DNA of 64,000 nt from Ferrovibrio terrae (GTDB lineage: Bacteria; Pseudomonadota; Alphaproteobacteria; Ferrovibrionales; Ferrovibrionaceae): assembly GCF_007197755.1 (NCBI RefSeq), contig NZ_CP041636.1, forward strand, positions 904,001-968,000, given 5' to 3'. Every line of letters begins with the position of its first letter. Position 1 is the first letter of the stretch. This document shows, piece by piece, positions 7,868 through 17,596 of this stretch. The notes below the pieces were generated by a model. It was given only the letters and a program-made list of their open reading frames with translations. It made no database searches and had not been told where the DNA came from. The translations under genes were made by a program, and so were the position numbers.

Positions 7868-8943
7868 TCGGCAGCCTTCATGGCGGCGGGTTTCGGGGAA
7901 AAGTATTGCATTTCTTCGGCAGGATCGATAGCGGAGCTGCGGGCATCCGGATCGGCCAGCAGGCGATGCGCGAGACTGAGCGGATCGCAGCGTTCAAAGC
8001 CCTTGCCGATGAACGAGCTGGCGCTGACATCGGCGAAAGCAAGACCGCCGAGATCGGCGGCAGCAATCAGTGCGCCGAGACGGCGTGCCGCATCCAGCCG
8101 TGTGCCGACATAGCGACGCGCGCCCAGCGACACGGCCTGGGCGGCAATCTCGCCACACTCCACGGCATCGGTGCCTGCCGCAAGCACGGCGACCGGCTCA
8201 GCGCCGCTGGCCTGGATCAGCGCCTTGAGTGCCTTGCGCTCGGCGGCGTCATGCAGATTCACGCCGGCAGTATCGATGATCAGCTTCGCTGCATCGGGCG
8301 CCTGGTTCACGACATATTGCAGCTCGCGCGCATCGGCGGCTTCCAGGAAGGGCGCGCTCATCACGCGGCAGAGCGCCGACAGCTGCTCGCCGGCCGCGGC
8401 GCGGCTGACATCGGTGGAAATCAGCTGCACCGGGCGGCGCTCGATCACGCAGCGCGCGGCCAGCTTGGCCGCCACCACGGTCTTGCCGTTGCCCGACGGG
8501 CCGATCAGGATCAGCGGCCGGTTGTCGGTACTGAGGCCCGGGAAGCGATAGGTTTCGTCCAGCGCCTCGGCCAGTGCGCCGATGGCATCGTCGAGGCCGA
8601 CGCGCATCGCCACCTGGGTCAGCCGTTCGGCCACGCGGGCCGGCACGCCATGCCAGCTGAGCGCACCGAGGATCATGTCCCCGGTCTGCTGCAGGTCGCC
8701 CTGACTCGTAAAATCTTCGTCTGGCACGAACAGCCGGCCATTGCCCTGGCCATAGCGCAGCGCCTGCGCTTCCGGCGTGGCGAAATCGTCTTCGCTTGCC
8801 TGTTCGATGGCGGCGGTGATCTCGACGCCGCCGCCGTTGCGGTGCGTGTAGGTCGAGACGATGATCGCCTCATCGCCCAAGGCCTGGCGAACGAGGTCCA
8901 TCGCCTCGGTCATTGTTTCAGCCTGGAAGGTTTTGAGCCGCAT
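7864..8943 (-). CDS. flhF: Flagellar biosynthesis GTPase FlhF
   Basis: SRP-family GTPase that fixes the site of flagellar assembly, usually a cell pole. It has 359 residues. The N-terminal B domain begins MRLKTFQAETMTEAM. The NG domain has the P-loop GPSGNGKT (148-155), the G2-like STDVSRAAAGEQL (about 177-189), G3 DTAG (224-227) and a G4-like TRLD. The P-loop has Ser-Gly-Asn where most FlhF proteins have Thr-Gly-Val, and G4 is TRLD rather than TKLD; both look tolerable. It lies 14 bp after flhA and overlaps flhG. Confidence 0.92.
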   Translation of the reverse strand: MRLKTFQAETMTEAMDLVRQALGDEAIIVSTYTHRNGGGVEITAAIEQASEDDFATPEAQALRYGQGNGRLFVPDEDFTSQGDLQQTGDMILGALSWHGVPARVAERLTQVAMRVGLDDAIGALAEALDETYRFPGLSTDNRPLILIGPSGNGKTVVAAKLAARCVIERRPVQLISTDVSRAAAGEQLSALCRVMSAPFLEAADARELQYVVNQAPDAAKLIIDTAGVNLHDAAERKALKALIQASGAEPVAVLAAGTDAVECGEIAAQAVSLGARRYVGTRLDAARRLGALIAAADLGGLAFADVSASSFIGKGFERCDPLSLAHRLLADPDARSSAIDPAEEMQYFSPKPAAMKAAE

Positions 8944-8957
8944 CTGTCAGCCCATCC

Positions 8958-11078
8958 TCAGATCTGCGCAATCGTCCGAAGCTTGGCCTTCGGATGGATT
9001 TCCTGTTGCGACATCACAACGGTGGCAGGACGGAATCGTTCGATGATCGAGCGCACATAGGGCCGCGCCGTCGGGCTGGTCAGCAGTACCGGCATATGGC
9101 CCTCGGCGGCGAGGCGCTCGAAGGTCTGGCGGACCTGGGTGATGAATTCCTGCAGACGCGACGGCTGCATGCTGAGCTGGCGGTCCTCGCCCTGGCCGAC
9201 CAGCGCCTCGGCGAAATTCTGCTCCCATTGCGGCGACAGGGTCACCAGCGGGATGAAGCCGTCCGGGCTGACATTGGCATTGGAGATCTGGCGCGCCAGA
9301 CGCGAGCGCACATGCTCGGTGATCTGCGTGATGCTCTGGGTATAGCCGCTCGCCTCGGCGATCGCCTCCAGGATGGTGGAGAGATCGCGGATCGAGATAC
9401 GCTCGCTCAGCAGATTCTGCAGCACGCGCTGCACGCCGTTGACGTTGGTGCGGGTCGGGATCACTTCGGTGACCAGTTTCTCGTTGGTCTTCTTCAACTC
9501 GTCGATCAGCTTCTGCGTCTCGGCGAAGCTGAGCAGGTCGGACATGTTGTCCTTCACCACTTCGGTCAGATGCGTGGTGATCACCGTGCCGGGATCGACC
9601 ACGGTATAGCCGCGGAACATCGCCTCGTCACGCATGCTTTCGTCCACCCACATGGCGGGCAGGCCAAAAGTTGGCTCGATGGTCTCTTCGCCGGCCAGCG
9701 CGATGCGTTCGCCACGCGGATCCATGGTCAGCAGCAGGTTCGGCCTGACTTCGCCGCGCGCCGCTTCCACTTCCTTGACGCGAATCACATAGGTCGTGCC
9801 GGGCAACTGCATGTTATCCAGGATGCGCACGCTGGGCATGATGAAGCCCATGTCGATGGCGATCTGGCGGCGCAGCGCCTTGATCTGGTCGGTCAGGCGA
9901 TAGCCGCGCGCGTCGTTGATCAGCGGCAGCAGGCTGAAGCCGAGCTCCAGACGCAGGTCGTCCATCACCAGCGCATTGGTGACCGGCTCATCCAGCGGAC
10001 TGATCGGCGCCGGGGCTGCAGCGGGCGGTACAAAGGCATCGGCGATGACCTTCTGTTCCTGCTTCCAGGCGAGATAGGCCAGGCCGCCGGTCATCAGCGC
10101 CAGGATCATGAAGGGGATGAAAGGCATGCCCGGAATGAGTGCGAAGGCGGCCGACAGAAGCGCCGACATGCCCAAGCCCTTGACCGACGACAGCTGGCGC
10201 GACAGCGCCTTGTCGGTGGTGCCGGTGACACCGCCCTTCGAGACCATGATACCGGCGGCAACCGAGATGATCAGCGCGGGGATCTGCGCCACCAGACCAT
10301 CACCGACCGACAGGATCGAGTAGGTATTGAGCGCTGCGCTGAACGGCATGCCGTTCTGGATCACGCCGATCAGGATGCCGCCGATCAGGTTGATAAAGGT
10401 GATCAGCAGGCCGGCGACGGCGTCGCCACGCACGAATTTCGAGGCGCCGTCCATCGAACCGAAGAAGCCCGACTCGTCTTCCAGTTCCTTGCGGCGGACA
10501 CGGGCAGTGGCTTCGTCGATCAGGCCAGACGACAGATCGGCGTCGATCGCCATCTGCTTGCCGGGCATCGCATCGAGAGTGAAGCGTGCCGACACTTCGG
10601 CAATACGGCCGGAGCCCTTGGTGATGACGACGAAGTTCACAATCACCAGGATGGCGAATACGATGATGCCGATCACCAGGTTACCGCCCATGATGAACTG
10701 GCCGAAGGCCTCGATCACATGACCGGCGGCATCGGTACCTTCATGGCCGTGGCCCAGGATCAGGCGGGTAGAGGCCAGGTTCAGCGACAGCCGCAGCATC
10801 GTGGTGATCAGCAGCACGGTCGGGAAGCTGGAGAATTCGAGCGGCCGGGTGACGAACAGGCAGGTCATCATCACCAGCACGGACGCGGTGATCGACAGCG
10901 CCAGCGCCACGTCGAGCAGCCAGGTCGGCATCGGCAGGATGAGCACCGACAGGATCGCCATGATGCCGATGGCGAGCATGATGTCGCCATGCTGCCCGAT
11001 GCGCAGCCGACTGAACATACCGCCGCCAGCACCGCCTCCTGAGGCGGCCGGAACGTCAGCCGGCAGATTCTCCGCCAT
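8958..11078 (-). CDS. flhA: Flagellar export gate protein FlhA
   Basis: Nonameric export-gate component of the flagellar type III secretion system, and proton-driven engine of export. The 706-residue length is normal. The N-terminal half has about eight membrane segments starting at ILSVLILPMPTWLLDVALAL and contains the conserved cytoplasmic FHIPEP-type region (FTLDAMPGKQMAIDADLSSG, then ARVRRKELEDESGFFGSMDG). The C-terminal half is the soluble ring domain that docks chaperone-substrate complexes. It sits between flbD and flhF in a same-strand run with short gaps, so belongs to the fliF operon. Confidence 0.97.
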   Translation of the reverse strand: MAENLPADVPAASGGGAGGGMFSRLRIGQHGDIMLAIGIMAILSVLILPMPTWLLDVALALSITASVLVMMTCLFVTRPLEFSSFPTVLLITTMLRLSLNLASTRLILGHGHEGTDAAGHVIEAFGQFIMGGNLVIGIIVFAILVIVNFVVITKGSGRIAEVSARFTLDAMPGKQMAIDADLSSGLIDEATARVRRKELEDESGFFGSMDGASKFVRGDAVAGLLITFINLIGGILIGVIQNGMPFSAALNTYSILSVGDGLVAQIPALIISVAAGIMVSKGGVTGTTDKALSRQLSSVKGLGMSALLSAAFALIPGMPFIPFMILALMTGGLAYLAWKQEQKVIADAFVPPAAAPAPISPLDEPVTNALVMDDLRLELGFSLLPLINDARGYRLTDQIKALRRQIAIDMGFIMPSVRILDNMQLPGTTYVIRVKEVEAARGEVRPNLLLTMDPRGERIALAGEETIEPTFGLPAMWVDESMRDEAMFRGYTVVDPGTVITTHLTEVVKDNMSDLLSFAETQKLIDELKKTNEKLVTEVIPTRTNVNGVQRVLQNLLSERISIRDLSTILEAIAEASGYTQSITQITEHVRSRLARQISNANVSPDGFIPLVTLSPQWEQNFAEALVGQGEDRQLSMQPSRLQEFITQVRQTFERLAAEGHMPVLLTSPTARPYVRSIIERFRPATVVMSQQEIHPKAKLRTIAQI

Positions 11079-11113
11079 ACCCTCTTCTCCTCAACCCACG
11101 TGCGACACAGCTA

Positions 11114-12487
<1,374 letters not shown>

Positions 12488-12545
12488 AATCTGCCCCAGC
12501 TTCCCGCTTTAATCAAAAACATCGGCTTCAAACCGGCGCTGCGCA

Positions 12546-12881
12546 TCAGCCGCCGCGGCCGCCCTTGATGATTTCCGTCATGGTCACACCCAGGCGGTCT
12601 TCCACCACGACGACTTCGCCGCGCGCCACCAGCCGGTTATTCACATAGATGTCGATCGCCTCGCCAACCTTGCGGTCGAGTTCGACCACCGCACCGCGCC
12701 CCAGCTTCAGCAGCTGGCTGACCTGCATATTGGCCTTGCCCAGCACAGCCGAGACATGGACCGGAATATCGAACACGGCCTGAAGGTCCGCCGCGGTCCG
12801 TGCCGCATCGGGATCGTCCTCGGCCATCATCCCGCCGCCCTGGCCGAGATCCTTCAGTTCAAGATCGTCACTGTCCGCCAT
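12546..12881 (-). CDS. fliN: Flagellar motor switch protein FliN
   Basis: C-ring component that, with FliM and FliG, sets rotation direction and also docks FliH-FliI. The protein is 111 residues. An acidic N-terminal tail (1-35) leads into the SpoA domain: VFDIPVHVSAVLGKANMQVS, then LLKLGRGAVVELDRKVGEAI and LVARGEVVVVEDRLGVTMTE, all typical of FliN. The gene lies between fliH and flbD on the minus strand, with a 22-bp gap to fliH. No fliM is present in the window. Confidence 0.95.
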   Translation of the reverse strand: MADSDDLELKDLGQGGGMMAEDDPDAARTAADLQAVFDIPVHVSAVLGKANMQVSQLLKLGRGAVVELDRKVGEAIDIYVNNRLVARGEVVVVEDRLGVTMTEIIKGGRGG

Positions 12882-12903
12882 ACTCGCTCACTCCTTGCCG
12901 CGG

Positions 12904-13557
12904 CTATTCGCCGGGCTCCGCCAGCTGCGCCTGCAGCCCGGCCAGATATCGTTCAACCGCCTGGTCGACTTCGTGTTCCAGCGCCGTCTGGCGTCGCTCG
13001 GCCGAACCATCGGCCCAGTTGATGCGGCAATCGGTCGGCGCCATCGTTTCGTCGGGCACCAGCGCCAGCTTGCCGCCGAAGCCCGACTGCGCCATCAGCT
13101 GGTCGATCTTGGCGTCCAGTTGCTGCACCACCGCTTCGGCCGCGCGGATCACCAGGCGCGGCTCGTCGCGCATGTCGTCCATGCAGCGCAGCACCAGCGC
13201 CTCGACCTGATCGAGCGGCTGGCGTTCAATCAGACGGCCCGCCAGCTTGCGCGCAATGGCCACGGCCAGTTCGGTCGCTTCGGCGCTGGCCGCGATGCGG
13301 GCCTGCTGCTGGCCGGCGGCGATTGCCGCCAGCTGCTGCGCGATACTGCGCAGCGCCTGTTCCAGATTCTGCTGATGCTCGCCATACGCGGCCTGCCGGC
13401 CGGCAACCTCGCCCTCGGCGAAGGCGGCAGCCTTGGCGGCATCGACATCCTCGGCGGAGAATTTCGCCGGCGGCGCCTTGGGCGCGTAATTCCGCTCCAC
13501 CTTCGGGCGGCTGCCATCGAAGGGTACGTCGAACAGGAATTTTGCCTTGCTTGCCAT
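12904..13557 (-). CDS. fliH: Flagellar assembly protein FliH
   Basis: Negative regulator and docking partner of the FliI ATPase that tethers it to the C-ring through FliN. It has 217 residues. Residues 35-110 are an Ala/Gln/Glu-rich helix containing small-residue spacing (AAFAEGEVAGRQAAYGEHQQ), as in the FliH coiled coil. The C-terminal part resembles the V-ATPase E-subunit-like domain, with RLVIRAAEAVVQQLDAKI and DCRINWADGSAERRQTALEH. FliH is poorly conserved, so position between fliG and fliN counts heavily. Confidence 0.88.
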   Translation of the reverse strand: MASKAKFLFDVPFDGSRPKVERNYAPKAPPAKFSAEDVDAAKAAAFAEGEVAGRQAAYGEHQQNLEQALRSIAQQLAAIAAGQQQARIAASAEATELAVAIARKLAGRLIERQPLDQVEALVLRCMDDMRDEPRLVIRAAEAVVQQLDAKIDQLMAQSGFGGKLALVPDETMAPTDCRINWADGSAERRQTALEHEVDQAVERYLAGLQAQLAEPGE

Positions 13558-13577
13558 CGTAACTTACGCCGCCATTC

Positions 13578-14591
13578 TCAATAGATAAGTTCGTCTTCGC
13601 CCTTGTTGTCGGCCAGCATGATCTCGCCCTTGGATGCCAGTTCCTTGGCCGTGTTGACCATCAGCATCTGAGCCTCATCGACATCCTTGAGGCGCACCGG
13701 ACCCATCGATTCCATTTCCTCACGCAGCAGCTTGGACGCGCGTTCGGACATGTTGGAGAAGAACAGATCGCGCAGCGTTTCCGACGCACCCTTGAGCGCC
13801 AGGCCGAGCTTGTCCTTTTCGACGCCCTTCAGCAGGGTCTGCACACCGGACGGGTCCAGCTTGATCAGATCCTCGAAGGTGAACATCAGTGCCTTGATGC
13901 GTTCGGCGGCGTCGCGGCTGCGCTCTTCCAGGGCCGCGAGGAAACGCGCCTCGGTGTTGCGATCCAGGCTATTGAAGATTTCCGCCATCATTTCGTGGGC
14001 GTCACGGCGGTTGGTGCGCGCCAGGTTCGACATGAATTCGGTTCGCAGCGTCTGCTCCACCTTGTCGAGCACTTCCTTCTGCACCGCCTCCATGCGCAGC
14101 ATGCGCATGACGACTTCCATCGAGAATTCTTCCGGCAGCGCGGCAAGCACACGCGCGGCATGTTCCGGACGAATCTTCGACAGCACGACAGCGACGGTCT
14201 GCGGATATTCGTTCTTCAGGTAGTTCGCCAGCACGTTTTCGTTCACGTTGGCGAGCTTGTCCCACATGGTGCGGCCGGCCGGACCGCGGATTTCTTCCAT
14301 GATCTGGTTGACGCGTTCCGACGGCAGCGCCTTCATCAGCAGGCGTTCCGTGCTGTCGAAGGTACCGGTCAGTGAACCAGTGGACGAGAAATTGTTGACG
14401 AATTCGAGGAACAGCTTTTCCACGACGTCGGAATTCACCGCGCCGAGGTTGGCCATGTTCTGCGAGATTTCCTTGATCTCTTCGTCGTCGAGCAGCGGCC
14501 AGATCTTGGCGGAATGCTCCTCGCCCAGAGCGAGCATCAGCATGGCCGCCTTGTCGGGCCCCTTCAGCTGACGGAAATCTTTTTCTGCCAT
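13578..14591 (-). CDS. fliG: Flagellar motor switch protein FliG
   Basis: C-ring protein that contacts the MS-ring FliF and transmits torque from the stator. The 337-residue length fits the family. The three-domain architecture is visible: an N-terminal FliF-binding domain ([20 protein letters not shown]), a middle domain with the [13 protein letters not shown] motif followed by [20 protein letters not shown], and the C-terminal torque helix with charged residues, [20 protein letters not shown] and [17 protein letters not shown]. It lies directly downstream of fliF with a 20-bp gap. Confidence 0.96.
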   Translation of the reverse strand: MAEKDFRQLKGPDKAAMLMLALGEEHSAKIWPLLDDEEIKEISQNMANLGAVNSDVVEKLFLEFVNNFSSTGSLTGTFDSTERLLMKALPSERVNQIMEEIRGPAGRTMWDKLANVNENVLANYLKNEYPQTVAVVLSKIRPEHAARVLAALPEEFSMEVVMRMLRMEAVQKEVLDKVEQTLRTEFMSNLARTNRRDAHEMMAEIFNSLDRNTEARFLAALEERSRDAAERIKALMFTFEDLIKLDPSGVQTLLKGVEKDKLGLALKGASETLRDLFFSNMSERASKLLREEMESMGPVRLKDVDEAQMLMVNTAKELASKGEIMLADNKGEDELIY

Positions 14592-14611
14592 AGCGCGCTC
14601 CTAGCGACCTG

Positions 14612-16276
14612 TCAGGCGGCCTGATAGAGCCAGTTGCGGATAATCGACACGGCCTCTTCCGGATGCTTGTCGACGATCTCGCCGATCTTCTTCAAGCTGG
14701 ACGCCTTCACCTGACCTTCGATGCGCGCGATATCGATCATCGATTCGATGCCGGGCGTCGGCGGTGCCATGCCAATATCGGGCGCCGCCGGCAGCTCGGC
14801 GAGCGGCGCGCCGCCCACCACCATCGGCAGGCCCGGCATGGCCGGAGTCAGCATGCCCGGCGGAATGTCTTCGCTATCCTGCGAGGCTTCGAGCACGCGG
14901 CGGATCAGCGGACGCACCACCAGCAGCATGGCCAGCAGACCGAGCAGGACATAGCCGGCGATCTCGCCGATGCGGAACAGTTCAGCCTTGGTCAGTCCGA
15001 GCAGGACCGGCAGGCTGTTCGGATCGATTTCCTCAGGCACGTCGCCCGGCTCGGCGAAGCGCATCGAAACGATTTCCACCGTGTCGCCGCGCTGCTGGTC
15101 GAAGCCGATGGCGCTGCGCACCAGCGCATTGATCTGCTGCATCTCTTCCGGCGAGCGCGCCAGATACGAGCGCTGGCCCGAACCGTCGACCTGCACGATA
15201 TTGTTGACCAGCACGGCCGCCGTGACGCGGCGCATCGTGCCGGCTTCACGCACCTGGGTACGGATCGTCTTGGAGATTTCGTAGTTGACCAGTTCCTCGG
15301 TGCGGTTGCCGCTCGTGGTCGCCTGACTGCCACCCTGGCCCTGCGCTTCCGGCAGGTTGTTGGCGACCGTGACGTTCTGCTGGCCTTCCTGGCTCTGGTT
15401 ATTTTCGGTGATCGTCTGGGTCGAGCGCACCACCTGCTGGTCAGGATTGAACAGTTCCTGGTTGGTGGTGACGCGGTCGAAATCCATGTCGACCGAGATT
15501 TCCGCGCGGATGTTGCCGACGCCGACCGAACGCTCGAGCAGCGCCTCGACATTCTTGCGCAGGCGGTCTTCGATCTGGCGGCGCATGTCGGACATGCGGT
15601 TGGCCGTGGCAGTGGCCGCATCGGGCTCTTCCTGCGTGCCGGCCAGCAGGTTGCCGCGGTCGTCCACGATCGAGATGCGCGACGGCTTCAGATCAGGCAC
15701 CGCCGAGGCGACGAGATTCTGGATCGCGCGGACCTGCGGCTGGTCGAGCCGGCCGCCGCGCGTCTTGACGATGATCGAGGCCGAGGGCTCGCGCTGTTCG
15801 CGGCTGAACACCTCGCGCTTGGGCAGCACCAGATGCACGCGGGCGGTCTGCACCTGCTCGATCGAACGGATCGTGCGGGCCAGCTCGCCTTCCATGGCGC
15901 GCAGATGGTTGATGTTCTGCATGAAATTGGTCGCCGACAGGGCATTGGCCTTGTCGAAGATTTCGTAACCGGCAGCGCCGCCCGACGGCAGGCCGCCTTC
16001 GGCCAGCTGCATGCGGGCCCGCAGCACGCGGTCTTCGGGCACCAGGATCTGCGCGCCGTTGGCGACGATCTGGTAGGGAATTTTCTGAGCTTCGAGGCGA
16101 TTGACGATTTCGCCGGAGGACTGCAGGTCCAGATTGCCGTAAAGCAGCGCCATCTTGGGCTGCGTGACTTTCATACCCAGGAAGACGAAGAAACCGATCA
16201 GAACCGCGGCCGTCGCCGCCAGCATTGCCAGCCGCGCGGGACCAATGTTCCGCATCATGTTCATAATACCGTTCAC
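14612..16276 (-). CDS. fliF: Flagellar MS-ring protein FliF
   Basis: Builds the inner-membrane MS-ring, the first structure of the flagellar basal body. The 554 residues hold two membrane segments, about 16-35 (LAMLAATAAVLIGFFVFLGM) and 440-462, flanking the periplasmic YscJ-like ring modules (MALLYGNLDLQSSGEIVNRL and the ARVHLVLPKREVFSR block). The C-terminus carries the FliG-binding peptide, ending EAVSIIRNWLYQAA. I prefer the GTG at 16274-16276 because AGGGG lies 7 bp before it; ATG 16264 is the alternative. This is the first gene of the large minus-strand flagellar operon, and its upstream region holds a striking nested palindrome. Confidence 0.95.
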   Translation of the reverse strand: MNGIMNMMRNIGPARLAMLAATAAVLIGFFVFLGMKVTQPKMALLYGNLDLQSSGEIVNRLEAQKIPYQIVANGAQILVPEDRVLRARMQLAEGGLPSGGAAGYEIFDKANALSATNFMQNINHLRAMEGELARTIRSIEQVQTARVHLVLPKREVFSREQREPSASIIVKTRGGRLDQPQVRAIQNLVASAVPDLKPSRISIVDDRGNLLAGTQEEPDAATATANRMSDMRRQIEDRLRKNVEALLERSVGVGNIRAEISVDMDFDRVTTNQELFNPDQQVVRSTQTITENNQSQEGQQNVTVANNLPEAQGQGGSQATTSGNRTEELVNYEISKTIRTQVREAGTMRRVTAAVLVNNIVQVDGSGQRSYLARSPEEMQQINALVRSAIGFDQQRGDTVEIVSMRFAEPGDVPEEIDPNSLPVLLGLTKAELFRIGEIAGYVLLGLLAMLLVVRPLIRRVLEASQDSEDIPPGMLTPAMPGLPMVVGGAPLAELPAAPDIGMAPPTPGIESMIDIARIEGQVKASSLKKIGEIVDKHPEEAVSIIRNWLYQAA

Positions 16277-16363
16277 GGCATCACCCCTGCACCAAGGCAC
16301 GCGTTACGGGCTGGTCCCAAACCTGCCCACAGACGCCAAATTAGGTAGCGGGAATGAAGGAGA

Positions 16364-16404
16364 GGTTAACATCCCGGCAAATTTTGCCTACCGGAATGTT
16401 AACC
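16364..16404 (-). promoter_or_regulatory. Nested palindrome upstream of fliF (candidate FlbD/CtrA site)
   Basis: The outer arms ggttaacatcccgg (16364-16377) and ccggaatgttaacc (16391-16404) are inverted repeats with one mismatch in 14. Each carries GTTAAC, a CtrA-type half-site; the two TTAA cores are 33 bp apart, about three helical turns. Between them GGCAAA-T-TTTGCC (16376-16388) is a second perfect palindrome that resembles the GGCA..TGCC core I recall for FlbD ftr elements. It ends about 88 bp before the fliF start. Confidence 0.6.
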
Positions 16405-16444
16405 ACACAAACAGTAATAAAATCAGCTAGTTAATAGGATTTCC

Positions 16445-16789
16445 CTAAAAACTGCGAATCGCCGGATCCCTTAACGTACCGGGGCGGTATTCCTGCAGCC
16501 GGGTGGTGCGCAAACCGGGCAATCCGTGCTGCTCGATGGCCCGCTGCCAGGACTGGAATTCCTCGACCGTTAAGATGTAGCGCTCGCAGGCTTCTTCCAG
16601 CGTCAGCAGGCCGCCACGGACCGCGGCCACAACCTCGGCCTTGCGGCGGATCACCCAGCGTTTGGTATTGGCTGGCGGCAGGGTGTCACGCGTGATCCGC
16701 TGACCTTCGGGCCCGATCACGCTGGTCGGCGCGGCCATCGGGCGCGTCGGGCTGGTCATGGTCTCGATCAGGTTCTGCATGGTCGTCAT
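16445..16789 (-). CDS. sciP: CtrA inhibitor SciP (DUF1153)
   Basis: Small helix-turn-helix protein that binds CtrA-controlled promoters and CtrA itself, and blocks transcription activation in swarmer-phase cells. The 114-residue protein has a variable N-terminus (1-40) and then the highly conserved DUF1153 block: RRKAEVVAAVRGGLLTLEEA, ERYILTVEEFQSWQRAIEQH and GLPGLRTTRLQEYR. ATG 16789 follows GTGAGGCG; an in-frame ATG three codons later is possible. It lies 54 bp after flgD on the same strand, so fliK-flgD-sciP may be one transcript, which would place a CtrA inhibitor under the sigma-54/FlbD promoter. Confidence 0.92.
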   Translation of the reverse strand: MTTMQNLIETMTSPTRPMAAPTSVIGPEGQRITRDTLPPANTKRWVIRRKAEVVAAVRGGLLTLEEACERYILTVEEFQSWQRAIEQHGLPGLRTTRLQEYRPGTLRDPAIRSF

Positions 16790-16843
16790 CGCCTCACGTC
16801 AAAAAAAGCTACTGGAAACAACCGGGAGAGAAGCCAACGCGGC

Positions 16844-17575
16844 TTACGCCGCAGGCTGCTGCTCTTCCTCTTCGTCATCGTTGCTCGGGGCCGCCGGCGC
16901 CGGATAGACCGACACGACTTTCTCGGGCAGGTACTTGTTGCCACCGATGACGAGATACTGCTGGCCATCCACGGTATCGAGCGAGCTGACATAGCCGCGC
17001 GCATAGACCTTGCTGCCTTCGATGGTCTTGCCGCCGCCATCCTTGGCGATGACTTCCAGTTTGTACTTGCCGGCCGGCTGCGCGACGCTCTGGCCGTCCT
17101 TGCCGTCCCAGGCCAGTTCGATACGGCCCTTCGGGAAACCACCGGCGGGCGCGTTCGAGGTCACGGTGCGCACCACTTTGCCCGCGGAATCCAGGATGTT
17201 GTATTTGACACTGGTGGCGCCGGCGGGCAGTTCGTAGGACCAGAAGGCGCTGCCGTCCTGCTGCAATTCCACCTGGTTATCGTCGACATCGACGATCTTG
17301 CCGATGTAGCTCAGGTTGTTGCTGCTCTGCTGCGAGGCGAACATCGCCAGCAGCTTTTCCAGGTTCTTGTTCTGATTGATCGACTGTTCGACCTGACTGA
17401 ACATCACCAGCTGGTTGGTGAACTCTTTCGAGTCCATCGGCGAGGTCGGATCCTGGTTCTTCAGCTGCGTGGTGAGCAGCGTGAGGAAGGTGTCGAAGTT
17501 CTTCGCCAGCGACACGCCGGAAACTTCCGACTGGGTCTGCGGGACGGTGGTGGTTGAGCCTACGCCGGTAACCAT
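16844..17575 (-). CDS. flgD: Flagellar hook assembly (scaffold) protein FlgD
   Basis: Hook cap that directs polymerisation of FlgE and is discarded when the hook is complete. The 243-residue protein opens with the conserved N-terminal region FDTFLTLLTTQLKNQDPTSP-MDSKEFTNQLVMFSQVEQ (about 28-66), which is highly typical of FlgD. The Tudor/FnIII-like C-terminal part includes the conserved GRIELAWDGKDGQ, and an acidic tail ends the protein. It lies 21 bp downstream of fliK. Confidence 0.95.
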   Translation of the reverse strand: MVTGVGSTTTVPQTQSEVSGVSLAKNFDTFLTLLTTQLKNQDPTSPMDSKEFTNQLVMFSQVEQSINQNKNLEKLLAMFASQQSSNNLSYIGKIVDVDDNQVELQQDGSAFWSYELPAGATSVKYNILDSAGKVVRTVTSNAPAGGFPKGRIELAWDGKDGQSVAQPAGKYKLEVIAKDGGGKTIEGSKVYARGYVSSLDTVDGQQYLVIGGNKYLPEKVVSVYPAPAAPSNDDEEEEQQPAA

Positions 17576-17596
17576 GGTGGTTCTCCTTGCGACAAA

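Noticed and set aside
16364-16404. Classical CtrA box (TTAA-N7-TTAA) upstream of fliF
   Set aside because: TTAA elements are present but never at 7-bp spacing; only half-sites are claimed.
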